From IMG/VR virus record IMGVR_UViG_3300020176_000011, positions 1 to 64,000 of that record: a stretch of 64,000 bases of DNA, one strand, 5' to 3'. Within the stretch, counting starts at the first letter, position 1, and each line of letters starts with the position of its first letter. The stretch is from a virus. The notes under the pieces were generated by a model, which saw only the letters and a list, made by a program, of their open reading frames with translations, was not told the DNA's origin and made no database searches. The position numbers and the translations under genes were made by a program. Positions 1-9,577 of this stretch are shown piece after piece.

Positions 1-357
1 CACCAGATGGGTGCGTTCGGTGAAGACCGCGCTGGTGGCCATCTGGTCGCGGCGAAGTTCAACTATGCGCGCGACGTGAACGACATCCGCATCGGCGACG
101 CGGTTGTCATCAACACGCAGGGTGCGACCAGGGTTAGCGTCGGCACCTGTATCGAATACGGCATGGCCTGTCTGGCGAACAAGCCAACCCTGGCCCTGCT
201 CGATCCGCTGCACGACCATCTGTTCTTCCGCGAGGGACCGGCGGTGATCGTGCAGAACGAAGTCGAGCTGTACGTGTCGACCCTGTCGATGCTGAACGTG
301 GAGATCAAGCCCGCGTTCGTCATGGGCTTGGAAAGGATGATCCGCGATGCAAACTAA
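1..357 (+). CDS. Nucleoside 2-deoxyribosyltransferase-like protein (3' part)
   Basis: The gene is open from the first base of the window, so its start lies upstream; 118 C-terminal residues are visible. The stretch GDAVVINTQGATRVSVGTC followed by IEYGMACLANKPTLALLD resembles the C-terminal half of the nucleoside deoxyribosyltransferase fold, where an acidic residue in a G-T-x-x-E-x-G context and a K-P motif shape the active site. In phages such enzymes belong to nucleotide salvage or modification, which fits the nucleotide-metabolism genes downstream. The helicase ATG lies 11 bases inside the end of this gene, so the two are probably co-translated. Family assignment is by motif only and the N-terminal half cannot be seen. 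Confidence 0.5.
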   Translation, partial: HQMGAFGEDRAGGHLVAAKFNYARDVNDIRIGDAVVINTQGATRVSVGTCIEYGMACLANKPTLALLDPLHDHLFFREGPAVIVQNEVELYVSTLSMLNVEIKPAFVMGLERMIRDAN

Positions 358-1681
358 CTGGTCGCCACAGCAGGAGGAACTCCTCCTCGACATCGAGCAG
401 TGGTGGAACAACGGCGCTCCCGAGCAGCAAGAATACATCTTGTTCGGCTACGCTGGTACCGGCAAGACCACGCTCGCCAAGACCTTCCCCGAGCTGTTCA
501 AGCTCCAGATGTTCGACGAGGTTCCCGATCCCGACTCCAAGTTCGGGAAGCAGAAGCCAGTCGAGCTGCAGGACGACAAGCTGGGCTTCATTCTCTACTG
601 CTCGTTCACCGGCAAGGCGGCGTCGGTGCTGCGTTCGAAGGGTCTGAACGCCTTCACTATCCACCAGTCGATCTATGGTGCGCCGATCATCGACGAGAAC
701 AAGATGACGGAACTGGTCGGCAAGATCGAGGAATACAAGAAGACCGGCGACCCCCGGCTCAGTCAGGTGAAGGCCGAGTTGAAGCGGACGCTGCAGCCAG
801 GCTTCGCTCTCAAGGAGACGAACGCCAAGGCGGCTCACTGCAAGCTGATCGTGGTCGACGAATGCTCGATGATCGACGAGAAGCTCTACCTCGACTTGCG
901 TCAGTTCGGCGTGCCCATCGTGTTCATGGGCGACCCTGCCCAGCTGCCTCCGGTTGGCAAGTCGGCGGGTCTGATCGAGCGTCGGCCGAATGTGATGCTG
1001 ACCGAGATCCATCGTCAGGCTCTCGACAACCCGATCCTGGAACTGGCCACCCTGCTCCGTGAGTCCTCGTTCCTGCCCAAGATCGCCGTGCCCGAACTGG
1101 TCGTGACGAACGAGCAGATCGATGTGAAGGCGATGTCGGAGTTCGATCAGGTGATCTGTGGCTATCACACCACCCGCCGTCGCACGAACAACAACTTCCG
1201 GCAGATGTACGGGTTCGATGAGATCCCGAACAGCAGCAAGGAAAAGCTGATCAACCTCAAGAACGATCATGGCCTCAAGATCATGAACGGTGAGATGGTC
1301 AGCCTCTGCGATAAGGACGACGACGATGTGTCGTCCAACGACTCTCACTACTTCTTCGGCACGCTAGCCGACTACTATTCCAAAAAGGCTTTGGGAGGTG
1401 TTCTTGCAACATCGCAGACCATCTACAACGGTTACTTCAAGGATACGGTCCGCTATGAAGATGATCGCATCAGCCGTGAGTGGAAGAAGCGCAAAGATGC
1501 TGTCGAGCTGGACTGGGGCTACGCCATCACATGCCACAAGTCGCAGGGATCAGAGTGGGACAGTATCTATATCCACGATGACGGCTTTGGCCGGACGGAG
1601 TTGGACCGCCGTCGTTGGCTCTATACGGCACTGACCCGCGCTCGTCAGAAGGCATTCATCTCGTCGAGGTTCGCAGTATGA
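347..1681 (+). CDS. Dda/RecD-like SF1 DNA helicase
   Basis: A 444-residue ATP-dependent helicase of superfamily 1. Walker A (GYAGTGKT) is at about residues 34-41. The Walker B segment VVDECSM near residue 168 is followed by FMGDPAQLPPVG, the Q-containing motif III typical of Dda and RecD. The C-terminal motifs ITCHKSQGSEWD and YTALTRARQKAF form the UvrD_C-type 2A domain end. Length matches T4 Dda (about 440 residues). It probably works with the polymerase encoded next: its TGA overlaps the polymerase ATG as ATGA. Function as a replication or recombination helicase is inferred from the family. Confidence 0.88.
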   Translation: MQTNWSPQQEELLLDIEQWWNNGAPEQQEYILFGYAGTGKTTLAKTFPELFKLQMFDEVPDPDSKFGKQKPVELQDDKLGFILYCSFTGKAASVLRSKGLNAFTIHQSIYGAPIIDENKMTELVGKIEEYKKTGDPRLSQVKAELKRTLQPGFALKETNAKAAHCKLIVVDECSMIDEKLYLDLRQFGVPIVFMGDPAQLPPVGKSAGLIERRPNVMLTEIHRQALDNPILELATLLRESSFLPKIAVPELVVTNEQIDVKAMSEFDQVICGYHTTRRRTNNNFRQMYGFDEIPNSSKEKLINLKNDHGLKIMNGEMVSLCDKDDDDVSSNDSHYFFGTLADYYSKKALGGVLATSQTIYNGYFKDTVRYEDDRISREWKKRKDAVELDWGYAITCHKSQGSEWDSIYIHDDGFGRTELDRRRWLYTALTRARQKAFISSRFAV

Positions 1682-4335
1682 CTACCCTCAAGAACGTCAC
1701 ACGTCTTCTCGTCGACCAACGCAGCCTTGGCCTGCTCGACGAGATTCCCAAGGTGCTGGCCTGCACCAACCTGGCGGGCCTCGACATCGAAACCGAGGAC
1801 AGCAACAAGCACGTCGGCCTCGTCGACGTGAAAGGTGATCCAATCGACTTCCAACGGTCGAACATCACCGGCTTGTCTATCTATCCGGATGATGCCGACT
1901 ACGCCTTCTATGTCAACCTGCGCCATGCCGACGTCCAGAACCGGCTTCCGTGGGAGACTGTGCAGAACGTCCTCGACTCCTACAAGGAGACGTGGGTGGC
2001 CCACAACGCTCCGTTCGAGCGGGCCATGTTCAAGATTGCGCAGAACTGGGAGATGAGAAACTACATCTGTTCGATGCAGCTGTGCGTCACGGCCTATAAC
2101 GAGGACGAGTATCCTCGCGAAGCGTTCATGGGGTCGGACCTCGGCGGTATCGTCAATCAGATGAACGCGATCTCCCGCACGTTCTCCGACTACGACCGAG
2201 AGAAGGGTCTGACCCATCAACAGGGCAAGCTCGTCGGCAAGATCCTCAGCAAGTCGACCCGTGGCAACGACAGCTTCAACGGCTACGTCAACTCGATCAA
2301 GTACGGTTACGGCCTCAAGCAGGCGGTCAAGTCGTGGTTCGGGTACGAGATGCAGACGTTCGAGCAGACGCTCAACGGCAAGGAACACATGGGCCAGCTG
2401 ACCGGCGATGAGGTGGTCAGCTATGGCGCGGACGACGCCATCTGGTGCATGCGTCTTTATCATCGGGTGATGAAGTATCTGTTGGAGCGCAATCCGGCCG
2501 TCATCCAGACGTTCTTCGAACAGGAACTCCCGATGTGCGAAGCCTACGCGGACCTCAAGGTTCGTGGCCTCCGCGTCGACAAGGAGCAGGTTCAGAAGCG
2601 TCGTGACGACGAGCGCGTCAACTACGCTGAGGAGCTTCGCAAGCTCAAGAAGACCATCCAGGCTGTGCTACCCTTCCCTCGCGACCCCATTGCCAAGATG
2701 ATGGATCGTGAAGATTGGTACGCCAAGAATTGGCAGCGGTACCGTGGCCGGATCGAGCAGTGGGCTGAGACGCCCGACAGCACTCGCGATCTCGACCAGT
2801 GCATTCAAGTCTCAAGCCCGGTCGGCAACGAGTGGATGACCGAACTGGCCAACGGCAAGAAGTACAAGTCGACCAAGATGAACCTCACCCACTACATGGT
2901 GACGCGCACCTTGTTCTACGATCTGCTCGAACTGCCGCTCGTCATGGACAAGGGCAAGCTCCAGTCCGATGCCGAAGCTCGTCAGTCGATGTACGAAGAT
3001 CTCATGGAGGAGTTTCGCCAGTGCGTAGACCCCGGTCTGAAAGCAGTCCTGCAGCGAAAGCTCGACGTGCTGAACAGCATCAACAGCCTGTCGTCAATCG
3101 ATCAGCGTATGAAGCTGTACTTGAATCCCTACATGCATTTGATCGACCCCGCTACCGGCCGGGTCTACCCGACCCTATCGAGTATGCTGAACTCGCGTCG
3201 TATGGCGACGCAATTTCCGAACCCGATGCAGCTGGCGAAGCGTGGCGCATCTACCTACGTTCGCGGCTTCTATCTTGCCGACCACGACGAGGACTTGACG
3301 GTGTCCTTGGACTGGAGCCAGGTTGAGCTAGTCGAGATCGGCGAGTTCTCCGGTGATCCGGAGTTTGCCAAAGCCTACGGGCAGACGCCTTACGAGGACT
3401 TGCATCTTGGAGCAGCCGCCGACTGTTTGTCGGTGATGGTCCCTGAGTTGACCATCGACGTCTACAAGTCGCTCAAGAACATGACCGAGGAGGAAGCGAA
3501 GGATCACAGCTATCTCGACTACCTGTTCCGGTCGACTTCGGGCGAAGTGCTGTCTCCTTCCAAGGCCTACAAGTATTGGCGCACCGAGGTCGGCAAGGGT
3601 GCCAACTTCAACTACTGGTACTCGGGTGCCCTGTCGACGGTGGGCGAGCGTCTCGGCTGGACCCCGACGCAGATGTGGGAAGCCACCGAGCGGTACCGCG
3701 AACGCTTCAAGGTCGCCGAGGAGTGGCGTGTTCAGACCATCCAGGACCTGCAGGCCAAGGGCTACGTGGAGTTGCCCGACCATCATCGCCGCACCCGGTT
3801 CGAGGCCACCCGCGAGTGGGAGGAAATGATCCGGGCTCGCTTCAACAAGTACGCCGACGCCGCCAACAGCGACGGCATCCGGAAGTTCGCTCAGTTCTTC
3901 ATCAACTCGGTGAAGCGCCGCGCTGGCAATCAGGGTGTCAACTCGATGATCCAAGGCTCGTCGGCGACGCTGGCCAAGCGGTCGGTGATCCGCATCATCA
4001 AGCGGATCGTCGAGGATCAGTTCCATCCTCGGACACGCTTCCTGATCCCGGTGCATGACGAGTTGGTCTTCAACGTCCACAAGACCGAGGTTTGGGACTT
4101 CATCCAGATGGCCAAACAGGTGATGACCAACCACCCCGACATCATCAAGAACCTCAAGCTGGACTGTACTGCCAGCGTCGGACGGACCTACGAGCCGTTC
4201 GACATGAAGAAAGTGCCCTTCGGTCAGGTCGAGATCGACGAGGCACCTCACCTTCCCTTCGTCCCGCAGGGAGAACGCGATGGTAAAATGTCGCGGGACA
4301 CTGTCGAAGCTCTCGTGCAATACCTCAGACCCTAA
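1678..4335 (+). CDS. Family A DNA polymerase with 3'-5' exonuclease
   Basis: An 885-residue replicative polymerase of the Pol I family. An exonuclease domain begins with LDIETED at about 35-41 (Exo I, D and E metal ligands) and continues with the HNAPFERAMF segment. Polymerase motif A is LDWSQVELVEIGEFSGD near 545, motif B is KGANFNYWYSG near 640-650, and motif C is PVHDELVF near 793 with the HDE triad. The residue usually arginine after the IEL of motif A is valine here. No 5' nuclease domain is seen, as in T7 and other phage enzymes. The start at 1678 is chosen because its ATGA overlaps the helicase stop. Confidence 0.93.
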   Translation: MTTLKNVTRLLVDQRSLGLLDEIPKVLACTNLAGLDIETEDSNKHVGLVDVKGDPIDFQRSNITGLSIYPDDADYAFYVNLRHADVQNRLPWETVQNVLDSYKETWVAHNAPFERAMFKIAQNWEMRNYICSMQLCVTAYNEDEYPREAFMGSDLGGIVNQMNAISRTFSDYDREKGLTHQQGKLVGKILSKSTRGNDSFNGYVNSIKYGYGLKQAVKSWFGYEMQTFEQTLNGKEHMGQLTGDEVVSYGADDAIWCMRLYHRVMKYLLERNPAVIQTFFEQELPMCEAYADLKVRGLRVDKEQVQKRRDDERVNYAEELRKLKKTIQAVLPFPRDPIAKMMDREDWYAKNWQRYRGRIEQWAETPDSTRDLDQCIQVSSPVGNEWMTELANGKKYKSTKMNLTHYMVTRTLFYDLLELPLVMDKGKLQSDAEARQSMYEDLMEEFRQCVDPGLKAVLQRKLDVLNSINSLSSIDQRMKLYLNPYMHLIDPATGRVYPTLSSMLNSRRMATQFPNPMQLAKRGASTYVRGFYLADHDEDLTVSLDWSQVELVEIGEFSGDPEFAKAYGQTPYEDLHLGAAADCLSVMVPELTIDVYKSLKNMTEEEAKDHSYLDYLFRSTSGEVLSPSKAYKYWRTEVGKGANFNYWYSGALSTVGERLGWTPTQMWEATERYRERFKVAEEWRVQTIQDLQAKGYVELPDHHRRTRFEATREWEEMIRARFNKYADAANSDGIRKFAQFFINSVKRRAGNQGVNSMIQGSSATLAKRSVIRIIKRIVEDQFHPRTRFLIPVHDELVFNVHKTEVWDFIQMAKQVMTNHPDIIKNLKLDCTASVGRTYEPFDMKKVPFGQVEIDEAPHLPFVPQGERDGKMSRDTVEALVQYLRP

Positions 4336-4347
4336 AGGAGTGCCCAC

Positions 4348-4830
4348 ATGGCCCGCAAGTTGAAGAAGAAGTCGAAGAAGGTCGTCGTCAAGCGCAAAGT
4401 GCGCCGCTACAAGGAGCCGGAAGTCGTGTTCGAGCCGGGCACCTGGCTCAGTTCCGACCTGTTCGTCCCCAACAACGTGCCGATCCTGAACGCCTTCGCC
4501 GGGCGCTGCCACATCGCCAACCACAAGTGGTGGCATGACCCGAAGACCGGCAAGCGTCTCGAACGCAATCCCGGCGAGCTGATCGCGCTGATCCACAGCG
4601 AGGCCAGCGAGATGCTGGAGGGCGTCCGCAAGGATAAGATGGACGACCACCTTCCCAATCGGAAGGCCGAGGAAGTCGAAGCCGCCGATCTGCTGATCCG
4701 TCTGTTCGACTACGCGGGCGGCCGTGGCCTCGACCTCCATGGTGCGTTCATGGAAAAGATGGCCTACAACGCCATCCGCGCCGACCACAAGCACAAGAAC
4801 CGCGTGAAGCGCGGCGGCAAGAAGTTCTAG
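4348..4830 (+). CDS. MazG-like nucleotide pyrophosphohydrolase
   Basis: A 160-residue protein with a very basic Lys/Arg-rich N-terminus (first 20 residues) and an all-alpha NTP-PPase domain. The MazG pattern is visible: ELIALIHSEASEMLEGVRKD (E-x-x-E metal-binding helix), then EVEAADLLIRLFDYAGGRG (E-x-x-D helix), then KMAYNAIRADHKHKNR. MazG-type enzymes hydrolyse NTPs or dNTPs to NMPs; phage versions are thought to adjust nucleotide or ppGpp pools. It has its own ribosome site (AAAGGAG at 4333-4339) and sits 12 bases after the polymerase stop. Confidence 0.8.
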   Translation: MARKLKKKSKKVVVKRKVRRYKEPEVVFEPGTWLSSDLFVPNNVPILNAFAGRCHIANHKWWHDPKTGKRLERNPGELIALIHSEASEMLEGVRKDKMDDHLPNRKAEEVEAADLLIRLFDYAGGRGLDLHGAFMEKMAYNAIRADHKHKNRVKRGGKKF

Positions 4831-4833
4831 GCC

Positions 4834-5304
4834 ATGCGCAACACTGGTAAGCCCGCTGAGTCGTTCTTCGAAGAGGTGTGGCGCAGCTTTGGAAAGGCTG
4901 TTGTCGTCCACCGCTTCGAAGACACTCACGCGCTTACCAGTGCCAAGGCCAGCCGAACTGGTGAGTCGTTCAGAAAATCTATGGTCTTTGCCTCAGAACA
5001 ACCGGCGGATTACTTGATCGTGTCTCGACACGAGGGAGTGTTCTTTGCGGAAGTTAAGAGCATCAGCAAGATGACCTTTCCTTTCTCCATGTTCAAAGCT
5101 GGTCAGCTGAGCATGGGGAAGAGAGCTTCCACGGCCCGAGAAGGTTCCTACATCGTGTTCATCCGGTGCGAGCTGGACATGCGGTGGTGGCGTATCGATT
5201 GGCGATTCATTCAATCGCTGATGGATCAAGGGTTAAAATCGTTTAGGCTTCAGGACCTTCCCCCGGAGTACCTATGGAGAGCAGGCAATGACTACGAAGC
5301 GTAA
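4834..5304 (+). CDS. PD-(D/E)XK nuclease, RecU-like Holliday junction resolvase candidate
   Basis: A 156-residue protein. The core ADYLIVSRHEGVFFAEVKSI carries the D...E-x-K arrangement of PD-(D/E)XK nucleases (D in AD, E and K in AEVKS). The downstream FKAGQLSMGKRAS followed by GSYIVFIR matches the helix-strand layout of RecU-type resolvases (Q and a basic helix, then a strand). The N-terminal GKPAESFFEEVWRSFG helix also fits. It probably acts on branched DNA during replication or before packaging. The gene starts 3 bases after the MazG-like stop and its end overlaps the next gene by 17 bases. The exact substrate cannot be told from sequence. Confidence 0.65.
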   Translation: MRNTGKPAESFFEEVWRSFGKAVVVHRFEDTHALTSAKASRTGESFRKSMVFASEQPADYLIVSRHEGVFFAEVKSISKMTFPFSMFKAGQLSMGKRASTAREGSYIVFIRCELDMRWWRIDWRFIQSLMDQGLKSFRLQDLPPEYLWRAGNDYEA

Positions 5305-5851
5305 ATACACGGACGTGATGGTCGACATCGAGACGACGGGTGTGAATCCCGACGAGAACGCGATGATCCAGCTGGCCGCCGTCCGGTTCAATCTGATCAC
5401 GGAGGAAGTCGATGGTGACGATATGTTCAATCGCTCACTCGCTATCCCGGCGAAACGCTTTTGGGACGAAGGGACTCGGGAGTGGTGGGGCAAACGTCTC
5501 GACACGTATCGTGGCATCATGGCTCGGATGGAACCCGTGGAGCGGGTCCTTCGGGACTTCACAACGTGGGCCGCGAAGGACCAGGACGGTGAGAAGCTTC
5601 GCTTCTGGTCCAAGCCTTCGCACTTCGACTTCATGTTCATCCAGTCCTACTACAAGCAGTTTCCTGTCGCGAGCTTTCCTTTCGACTTTCGCGAGGCTCA
5701 GGACATGCGGTCATTTCTTCGGGGGCTCTATTTCCCCAATGACCTTCCGGAGTCGACTGTGAAGCTGGAAGGCGTCGCCCACGATGCCATCTTCGACGTC
5801 CTGCATCAGATCCAGGTGCTGCAGGACTACGTCAAGAAGTGCGTGAGCTGA
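5288..5851 (+). CDS. DEDD-type 3'-5' exonuclease
   Basis: A 187-residue RNase T/DnaQ-fold protein. Exo I is VMVDIETTG at about 10-18. The middle motif is KPSHFDFMFIQSYY near 115, and Exo III is GVAHDAIFDVLHQIQ near 160-175 with the H-x-A-x-x-D signature of DEDDh nucleases. The family includes phage exonucleases and Rv2179c-like RNases. The WWGKRLD segment between Exo I and II also occurs in phage exonuclease VIII-type proteins. It lies between the resolvase-like gene and the SbcD-like gene, so a DNA repair or host-DNA degradation role is likely. Confidence 0.8.
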   Translation: MTTKRKYTDVMVDIETTGVNPDENAMIQLAAVRFNLITEEVDGDDMFNRSLAIPAKRFWDEGTREWWGKRLDTYRGIMARMEPVERVLRDFTTWAAKDQDGEKLRFWSKPSHFDFMFIQSYYKQFPVASFPFDFREAQDMRSFLRGLYFPNDLPESTVKLEGVAHDAIFDVLHQIQVLQDYVKKCVS

Positions 5852-5853
5852 AC

Positions 5854-6846
5854 ATGCGCATCAAACTCGCTGGCAAGTCCATCGAGCTGATCGGCGATCC
5901 CCACCTCGGACGCAAGTTCGAGGTGGGTGTTCCGCTCTCTCGTCGTGGAGAACGTGAGGAAGCCGTGATGGCGGACTTCCAAGAACGGATGCAACGAGCC
6001 GCAGACTTCACGATCTGCATGGGAGACATCTTCGACAAGTTCGTGGTGGCTCCTGAGATCGAGCTGTTTGCTGCCGACCAATTCAATACGGGCGAAGGCG
6101 TCCTTCGCTACTGCCTACGTGGCAATCATGATGCGAGCCGTGACACAGCAAAGGCTTCGTCATTCGATGTGTTCTCTGAGCTGCTCGACTCCGAGCGAGA
6201 AGCCCATGCAGTCAAGGACGAGCCTCACTTTCAGCCGCTCAAGCTCGACCACTGGATCGTGATGATCCCTTGGCACCCGTTCCGCAATGCTGCACAGATG
6301 GCAGCTGACGCGCTGGAGCAGTGGGTGAAGATGGGCAAGCCCAAGGTTCATGCAGCGTTCGGCCACTGGGACACCGAGGACTTCTCCGAGTTCGGCGGCA
6401 ACACCGACAACCTGGTGCCGCTGGCGCAACTGCGTCAGATGACTGACACGATCTACACCGGCCATGTCCACACTCCCGGCGTGAAACAGATCGGTCACAT
6501 CCAGCTGATCTCGGTCGGCTCAATGCAGCCCTACACCCATGGTGAAGACCCGGATGGCGAAGTCTACGAGACGCTCACCTTGAAGGAACTCGAGTCGCGT
6601 GATCCTGCCAGCCTCAAGAACAAGTGCATTCGCATCGAGCTTGAGGAAGGTGAAGAAGCACCGGCCGACATCGACGCTTTGCAGGTGACTATCAAGCGGA
6701 AGAAGGACAAGATCGAGAAGGGCGACGAGGTTCGTGTCGACGCCTTCGACCTCGACCGGCTCTACAAGGAGTCGATGGAGAAGCACAAGGTTCCGAAGGA
6801 GATCTCGGAACGGATCAACGTCAAGTTTCAGGAGTTGAGCAAATGA
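5854..6846 (+). CDS. SbcD/Mre11-like nuclease subunit (T4 gp47-like)
   Basis: A 330-residue calcineurin-like metallophosphoesterase. Metal-binding motifs appear in order: LIGDPHLGR near the N-terminus, MGDIFDK near 55, LRGNHDAS near 87, GHWDTEDF near 170 and TGHVHTPG near 205. The partner ATPase is encoded one gene downstream, as in T4 47/46 and bacterial sbcDC. The pair processes DNA ends for recombination-dependent replication. The ATG at 5854 is preferred over the GTG at 5839, which would overlap the previous gene; neither has a strong ribosome site. The gene ends in a 4-base ATGA overlap with the next. Confidence 0.88.
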   Translation: MRIKLAGKSIELIGDPHLGRKFEVGVPLSRRGEREEAVMADFQERMQRAADFTICMGDIFDKFVVAPEIELFAADQFNTGEGVLRYCLRGNHDASRDTAKASSFDVFSELLDSEREAHAVKDEPHFQPLKLDHWIVMIPWHPFRNAAQMAADALEQWVKMGKPKVHAAFGHWDTEDFSEFGGNTDNLVPLAQLRQMTDTIYTGHVHTPGVKQIGHIQLISVGSMQPYTHGEDPDGEVYETLTLKELESRDPASLKNKCIRIELEEGEEAPADIDALQVTIKRKKDKIEKGDEVRVDAFDLDRLYKESMEKHKVPKEISERINVKFQELSK

Positions 6847-7262
6847 GCGCAGAAGAAGAGAAGCCGCGTTACCGTATGGAACTCGCCACGGGAGCGGCTC
6901 CCGTCATTGCTGGCTTGCCCAGCATGGAAGAGATCAAGGAACAGGACGCCATCACCGACAAGCTGCCGCAGCTGATGGACCGTCTCGGCCTGCCTGCTGG
7001 TGCCAGCATGGCCGGTGCGACCAAGTACCTTCAGACGAGGGAAGGACGGTTCTGGGACATCTTCCTGATCGCCCATCGTGTTCTCGATCTGCTGGAGCAG
7101 GCTCTGGTTCGTGGGCAGACTGCGTTGACCCACAGCCAGGAAATGCAAAAGGCTTACCAGCATCAGCAGCAGATGATTCTGCAGATGGCTGTCCGTGTCA
7201 CCGAACTGGAGAAGCTGGTCCCCGGCTCTACTCCTCTCGCCGACCGCATCAACAAGGAATAG
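6843..7262 (+). CDS. Hypothetical protein between the sbcD-like and sbcC-like genes
   Basis: A 139-residue acidic protein with no recognised family. The C-terminal third (about residues 90-130) is rich in Gln and hydrophobic residues and looks like a coiled coil (QQQMILQMAVRVTELEKL). It starts in an ATGA overlap with the nuclease gene and stops 4 bases before the ATPase gene. The three are therefore co-expressed, and a role in the nuclease-ATPase complex is conceivable. Nothing in the sequence proves this. Confidence 0.7.
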   Translation: MSAEEEKPRYRMELATGAAPVIAGLPSMEEIKEQDAITDKLPQLMDRLGLPAGASMAGATKYLQTREGRFWDIFLIAHRVLDLLEQALVRGQTALTHSQEMQKAYQHQQQMILQMAVRVTELEKLVPGSTPLADRINKE

Positions 7263-7266
7263 TCCC

Positions 7267-9165
7267 GTGCTTCGCTCGCTCCACATCAAGAATGGCTTTC
7301 GCCACCTCGACTCTACGTTCAACTTCCAGAAAGGGCTGACTTCGATAACCGGACCGAACGAGTCCGGCAAGTCGCTGATCATGGAGTTCTTCCGTTACAG
7401 TCTGTGGGGGACGGCCGCTCTGCGTGGAGCGAGCGCAGATTACAAGAAGCTGGAAGTCACATCGGTGTTCGATGTGAAGGGTCAGACCTACAAGAGCTAC
7501 CGTGGTAAGGGACAGGCACGTCTCTACCAGAAGAACGGTGACGACTGGGAAGATCTCGCCACTGGTACCATCCCTGTGAACGGTGCCATCAAGACCATCT
7601 TCGGCTACGACATGCTCGTCTTCGACATTGCCAACTGCTGTCTGCAGGGCAAGGTCGAGGAGCTTGGGAACATGAAGCCTGCCGACCGGAAGAAGATGGT
7701 CGATCAGACCATCGGTCTGCAGTTCATCGACAAGGTGATCGAGTGGACGGGGGCCGAAGCCACGGCTGCTAAACGCTCCGCTGAGTCGCTGGAGTTCGCG
7801 TGCCAGCGGGTGCCTACGCCGCCCGAGCCCTTCTCCATGGAGCCGCCGCTTCCGCCCCAGGAACAGACCCTGCCGTCCTTGGCCGAGCTGAAGCAGCGTC
7901 AGATGAAGCTGCGTCAGGAACAGGCCGAGAGGCAGCAGCTGGAAGGGAAGCTCAGTGCCAGCTTGCCTTCCGAGCCGAAGGCACCGGAAGACCCCGAGGT
8001 CGACACCGAGGCCGATCTGCTGGCTCACGAACAGCATCGGCAGGGTCTGATGCAGACGGTCCACAACCTGCTCGTCAAGCGCGATGCGGTTCAGTGTTCA
8101 CCATACACGAAGGAAGAACTGGAGCGGTTCAACCAGACGCTGATCGACAACGCCGGGGTGCTGCAGAAGAGGCAGCTGCTCGCTGCAGGACACCTGACAT
8201 GCCCAAGCTGCGCGCACACTTGGCCGCTGCGTGCCGACGCTCTGGCCAAGTTCGCGCATCTGCCGGACGAGCCGACGCCGTTGCCGAGCGGTGTGAATTC
8301 CTCTTCCATTATCCGATGGGAAGGCGTACTAGACGGTCCCGAGCGCAAGGCCGCGCTCGAAAAGGAGATCGTCAATGCTCAGGCGAAATTGGATGCTTGC
8401 CCTGATCTCTCTGACAACCTGCGCGTTCGCCGTACTTACGATTCCGCTCTTCGGTCTTACCAAACCCTCGCCAAAAACTATCAAGACGCCGTCCGGCTTC
8501 GTGAAGCTCACGAGCAACGGCTCGCCACTCTGCGCCCGACCTCAGACGTGGATCGTGAATTCGACGACGTGCAAGCCACCATCCAGGCAGTCGTCGAAGC
8601 AGAGTCAAAGGCCGCCGCCTACGCGACTGCTCTGAACGTCTATCACCAGCAGAAGAAAGCACACGAAGCACTCACCGCGAAGTACGCGGCAGACGTCAAG
8701 GCCTACAACGAGATCGTCGAGAAGGCCGCTGCAGAACGACAGACCGCTGACGGTATGGCAGCTGGTGTCGTCGCCCTCAAAGACCTCAAGGTCGAAATCA
8801 AGAAGTTTCTCGTTCCCTCGCTAAATAAAGTTGCCTCGCACCTCATTTTCCAAATGACAGGTGGCAAGCGTTCGTCGATAAGCGTCGACGAAGACTTCAA
8901 CATCCAGGTGGATGGGCAGGAACTTTCGGTCCTCTCTGGCTCTGGCAAGGCGGTAGCGAACCTCGCGATCCGCATCGGCCTCGGCCAAGTGCTAACCAAC
9001 AAGATCTTTCCAGTCTTCATGGCTGACGAGTTCGACGCTGCGATGGATGCTGAACGGGCGGAACACACAGCGGAGTGTCTCGCCAATCTTTCCAAGGAGA
9101 TCGGTCAGGTCATCTTGATCTCGCACAAGAAGCCCGAAGCCGATCACCACATTGAGTTGAGGTAG
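7267..9165 (+). CDS. SbcC/Rad50-like ATPase (T4 gp46-like)
   Basis: A 632-residue ABC-type SMC-like ATPase. Walker A is GPNESGKS at about 29-36. The Q-rich coiled-coil arms run from about 170 to 520. A zinc-hook CPSC motif is near residue 311, at the apex. The signature LSGSGKAVANLAIRIG is near 557 and the Walker B/D-loop VFMADEFDAAMD near 585. The arms are short compared with bacterial SbcC (about 1000 residues) and match T4 gp46 in scale. The start is a GTG at 7267, four bases after the previous stop; upstream in-frame codons overlap a well-supported gene and were rejected. Confidence 0.9.
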   Translation: MLRSLHIKNGFRHLDSTFNFQKGLTSITGPNESGKSLIMEFFRYSLWGTAALRGASADYKKLEVTSVFDVKGQTYKSYRGKGQARLYQKNGDDWEDLATGTIPVNGAIKTIFGYDMLVFDIANCCLQGKVEELGNMKPADRKKMVDQTIGLQFIDKVIEWTGAEATAAKRSAESLEFACQRVPTPPEPFSMEPPLPPQEQTLPSLAELKQRQMKLRQEQAERQQLEGKLSASLPSEPKAPEDPEVDTEADLLAHEQHRQGLMQTVHNLLVKRDAVQCSPYTKEELERFNQTLIDNAGVLQKRQLLAAGHLTCPSCAHTWPLRADALAKFAHLPDEPTPLPSGVNSSSIIRWEGVLDGPERKAALEKEIVNAQAKLDACPDLSDNLRVRRTYDSALRSYQTLAKNYQDAVRLREAHEQRLATLRPTSDVDREFDDVQATIQAVVEAESKAAAYATALNVYHQQKKAHEALTAKYAADVKAYNEIVEKAAAERQTADGMAAGVVALKDLKVEIKKFLVPSLNKVASHLIFQMTGGKRSSISVDEDFNIQVDGQELSVLSGSGKAVANLAIRIGLGQVLTNKIFPVFMADEFDAAMDAERAEHTAECLANLSKEIGQVILISHKKPEADHHIELR

Positions 9166-9167
9166 CT

Positions 9168-9575
9168 ATGTCACAGATTACCACCATGCAGGGCCATCTG
9201 ATCCGCCAAGCGGGTGCCGAGGTGTCTGCTCAGACCATCGCGAAGAACTTCGGCCTTCCGTTGCAGGATGTGAAGCGCATCCTGCGTGGCGACCCTCCGC
9301 TGGGTGGCTATCACGTCCCCAAGACGGTCGATGACCGTTTCGAGACGGAAGGTCGTGCCGACATTCGTCGGTATCTGATCGCGCGCAAGAGTGCATTGTC
9401 GATGTCCTCATGGGGCACCGATCCCGTCATTCAGCGCGCCAAGGCACAGTACGACGCTGGCGAGATCGACATGGCTCAGGGCCGCAGCGAATCGTACATC
9501 TTTCTCTATGCCTTTCCCCGCAAGGTGAAGGACGAGAGCCGTCAACCCTACTTCAGCAAGATCGTTCAGGAGTGA
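9168..9575 (+). CDS. Hypothetical protein with helix-turn-helix-like N-terminus
   Basis: A 135-residue protein of unknown function. Residues 17-41 (AEVSAQTIAKNFGLPLQDVK) have the spacing of a helix-turn-helix, suggesting DNA binding. The remainder is charged with no recognised motif. It is tightly packed: it begins 2 bases after the SbcC-like stop and ends 2 bases before thyX, so it belongs to the same operon. The regulator role is inferred from the possible helix-turn-helix only. Confidence 0.65.
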   Translation: MSQITTMQGHLIRQAGAEVSAQTIAKNFGLPLQDVKRILRGDPPLGGYHVPKTVDDRFETEGRADIRRYLIARKSALSMSSWGTDPVIQRAKAQYDAGEIDMAQGRSESYIFLYAFPRKVKDESRQPYFSKIVQE

Positions 9576-9577
9576 CT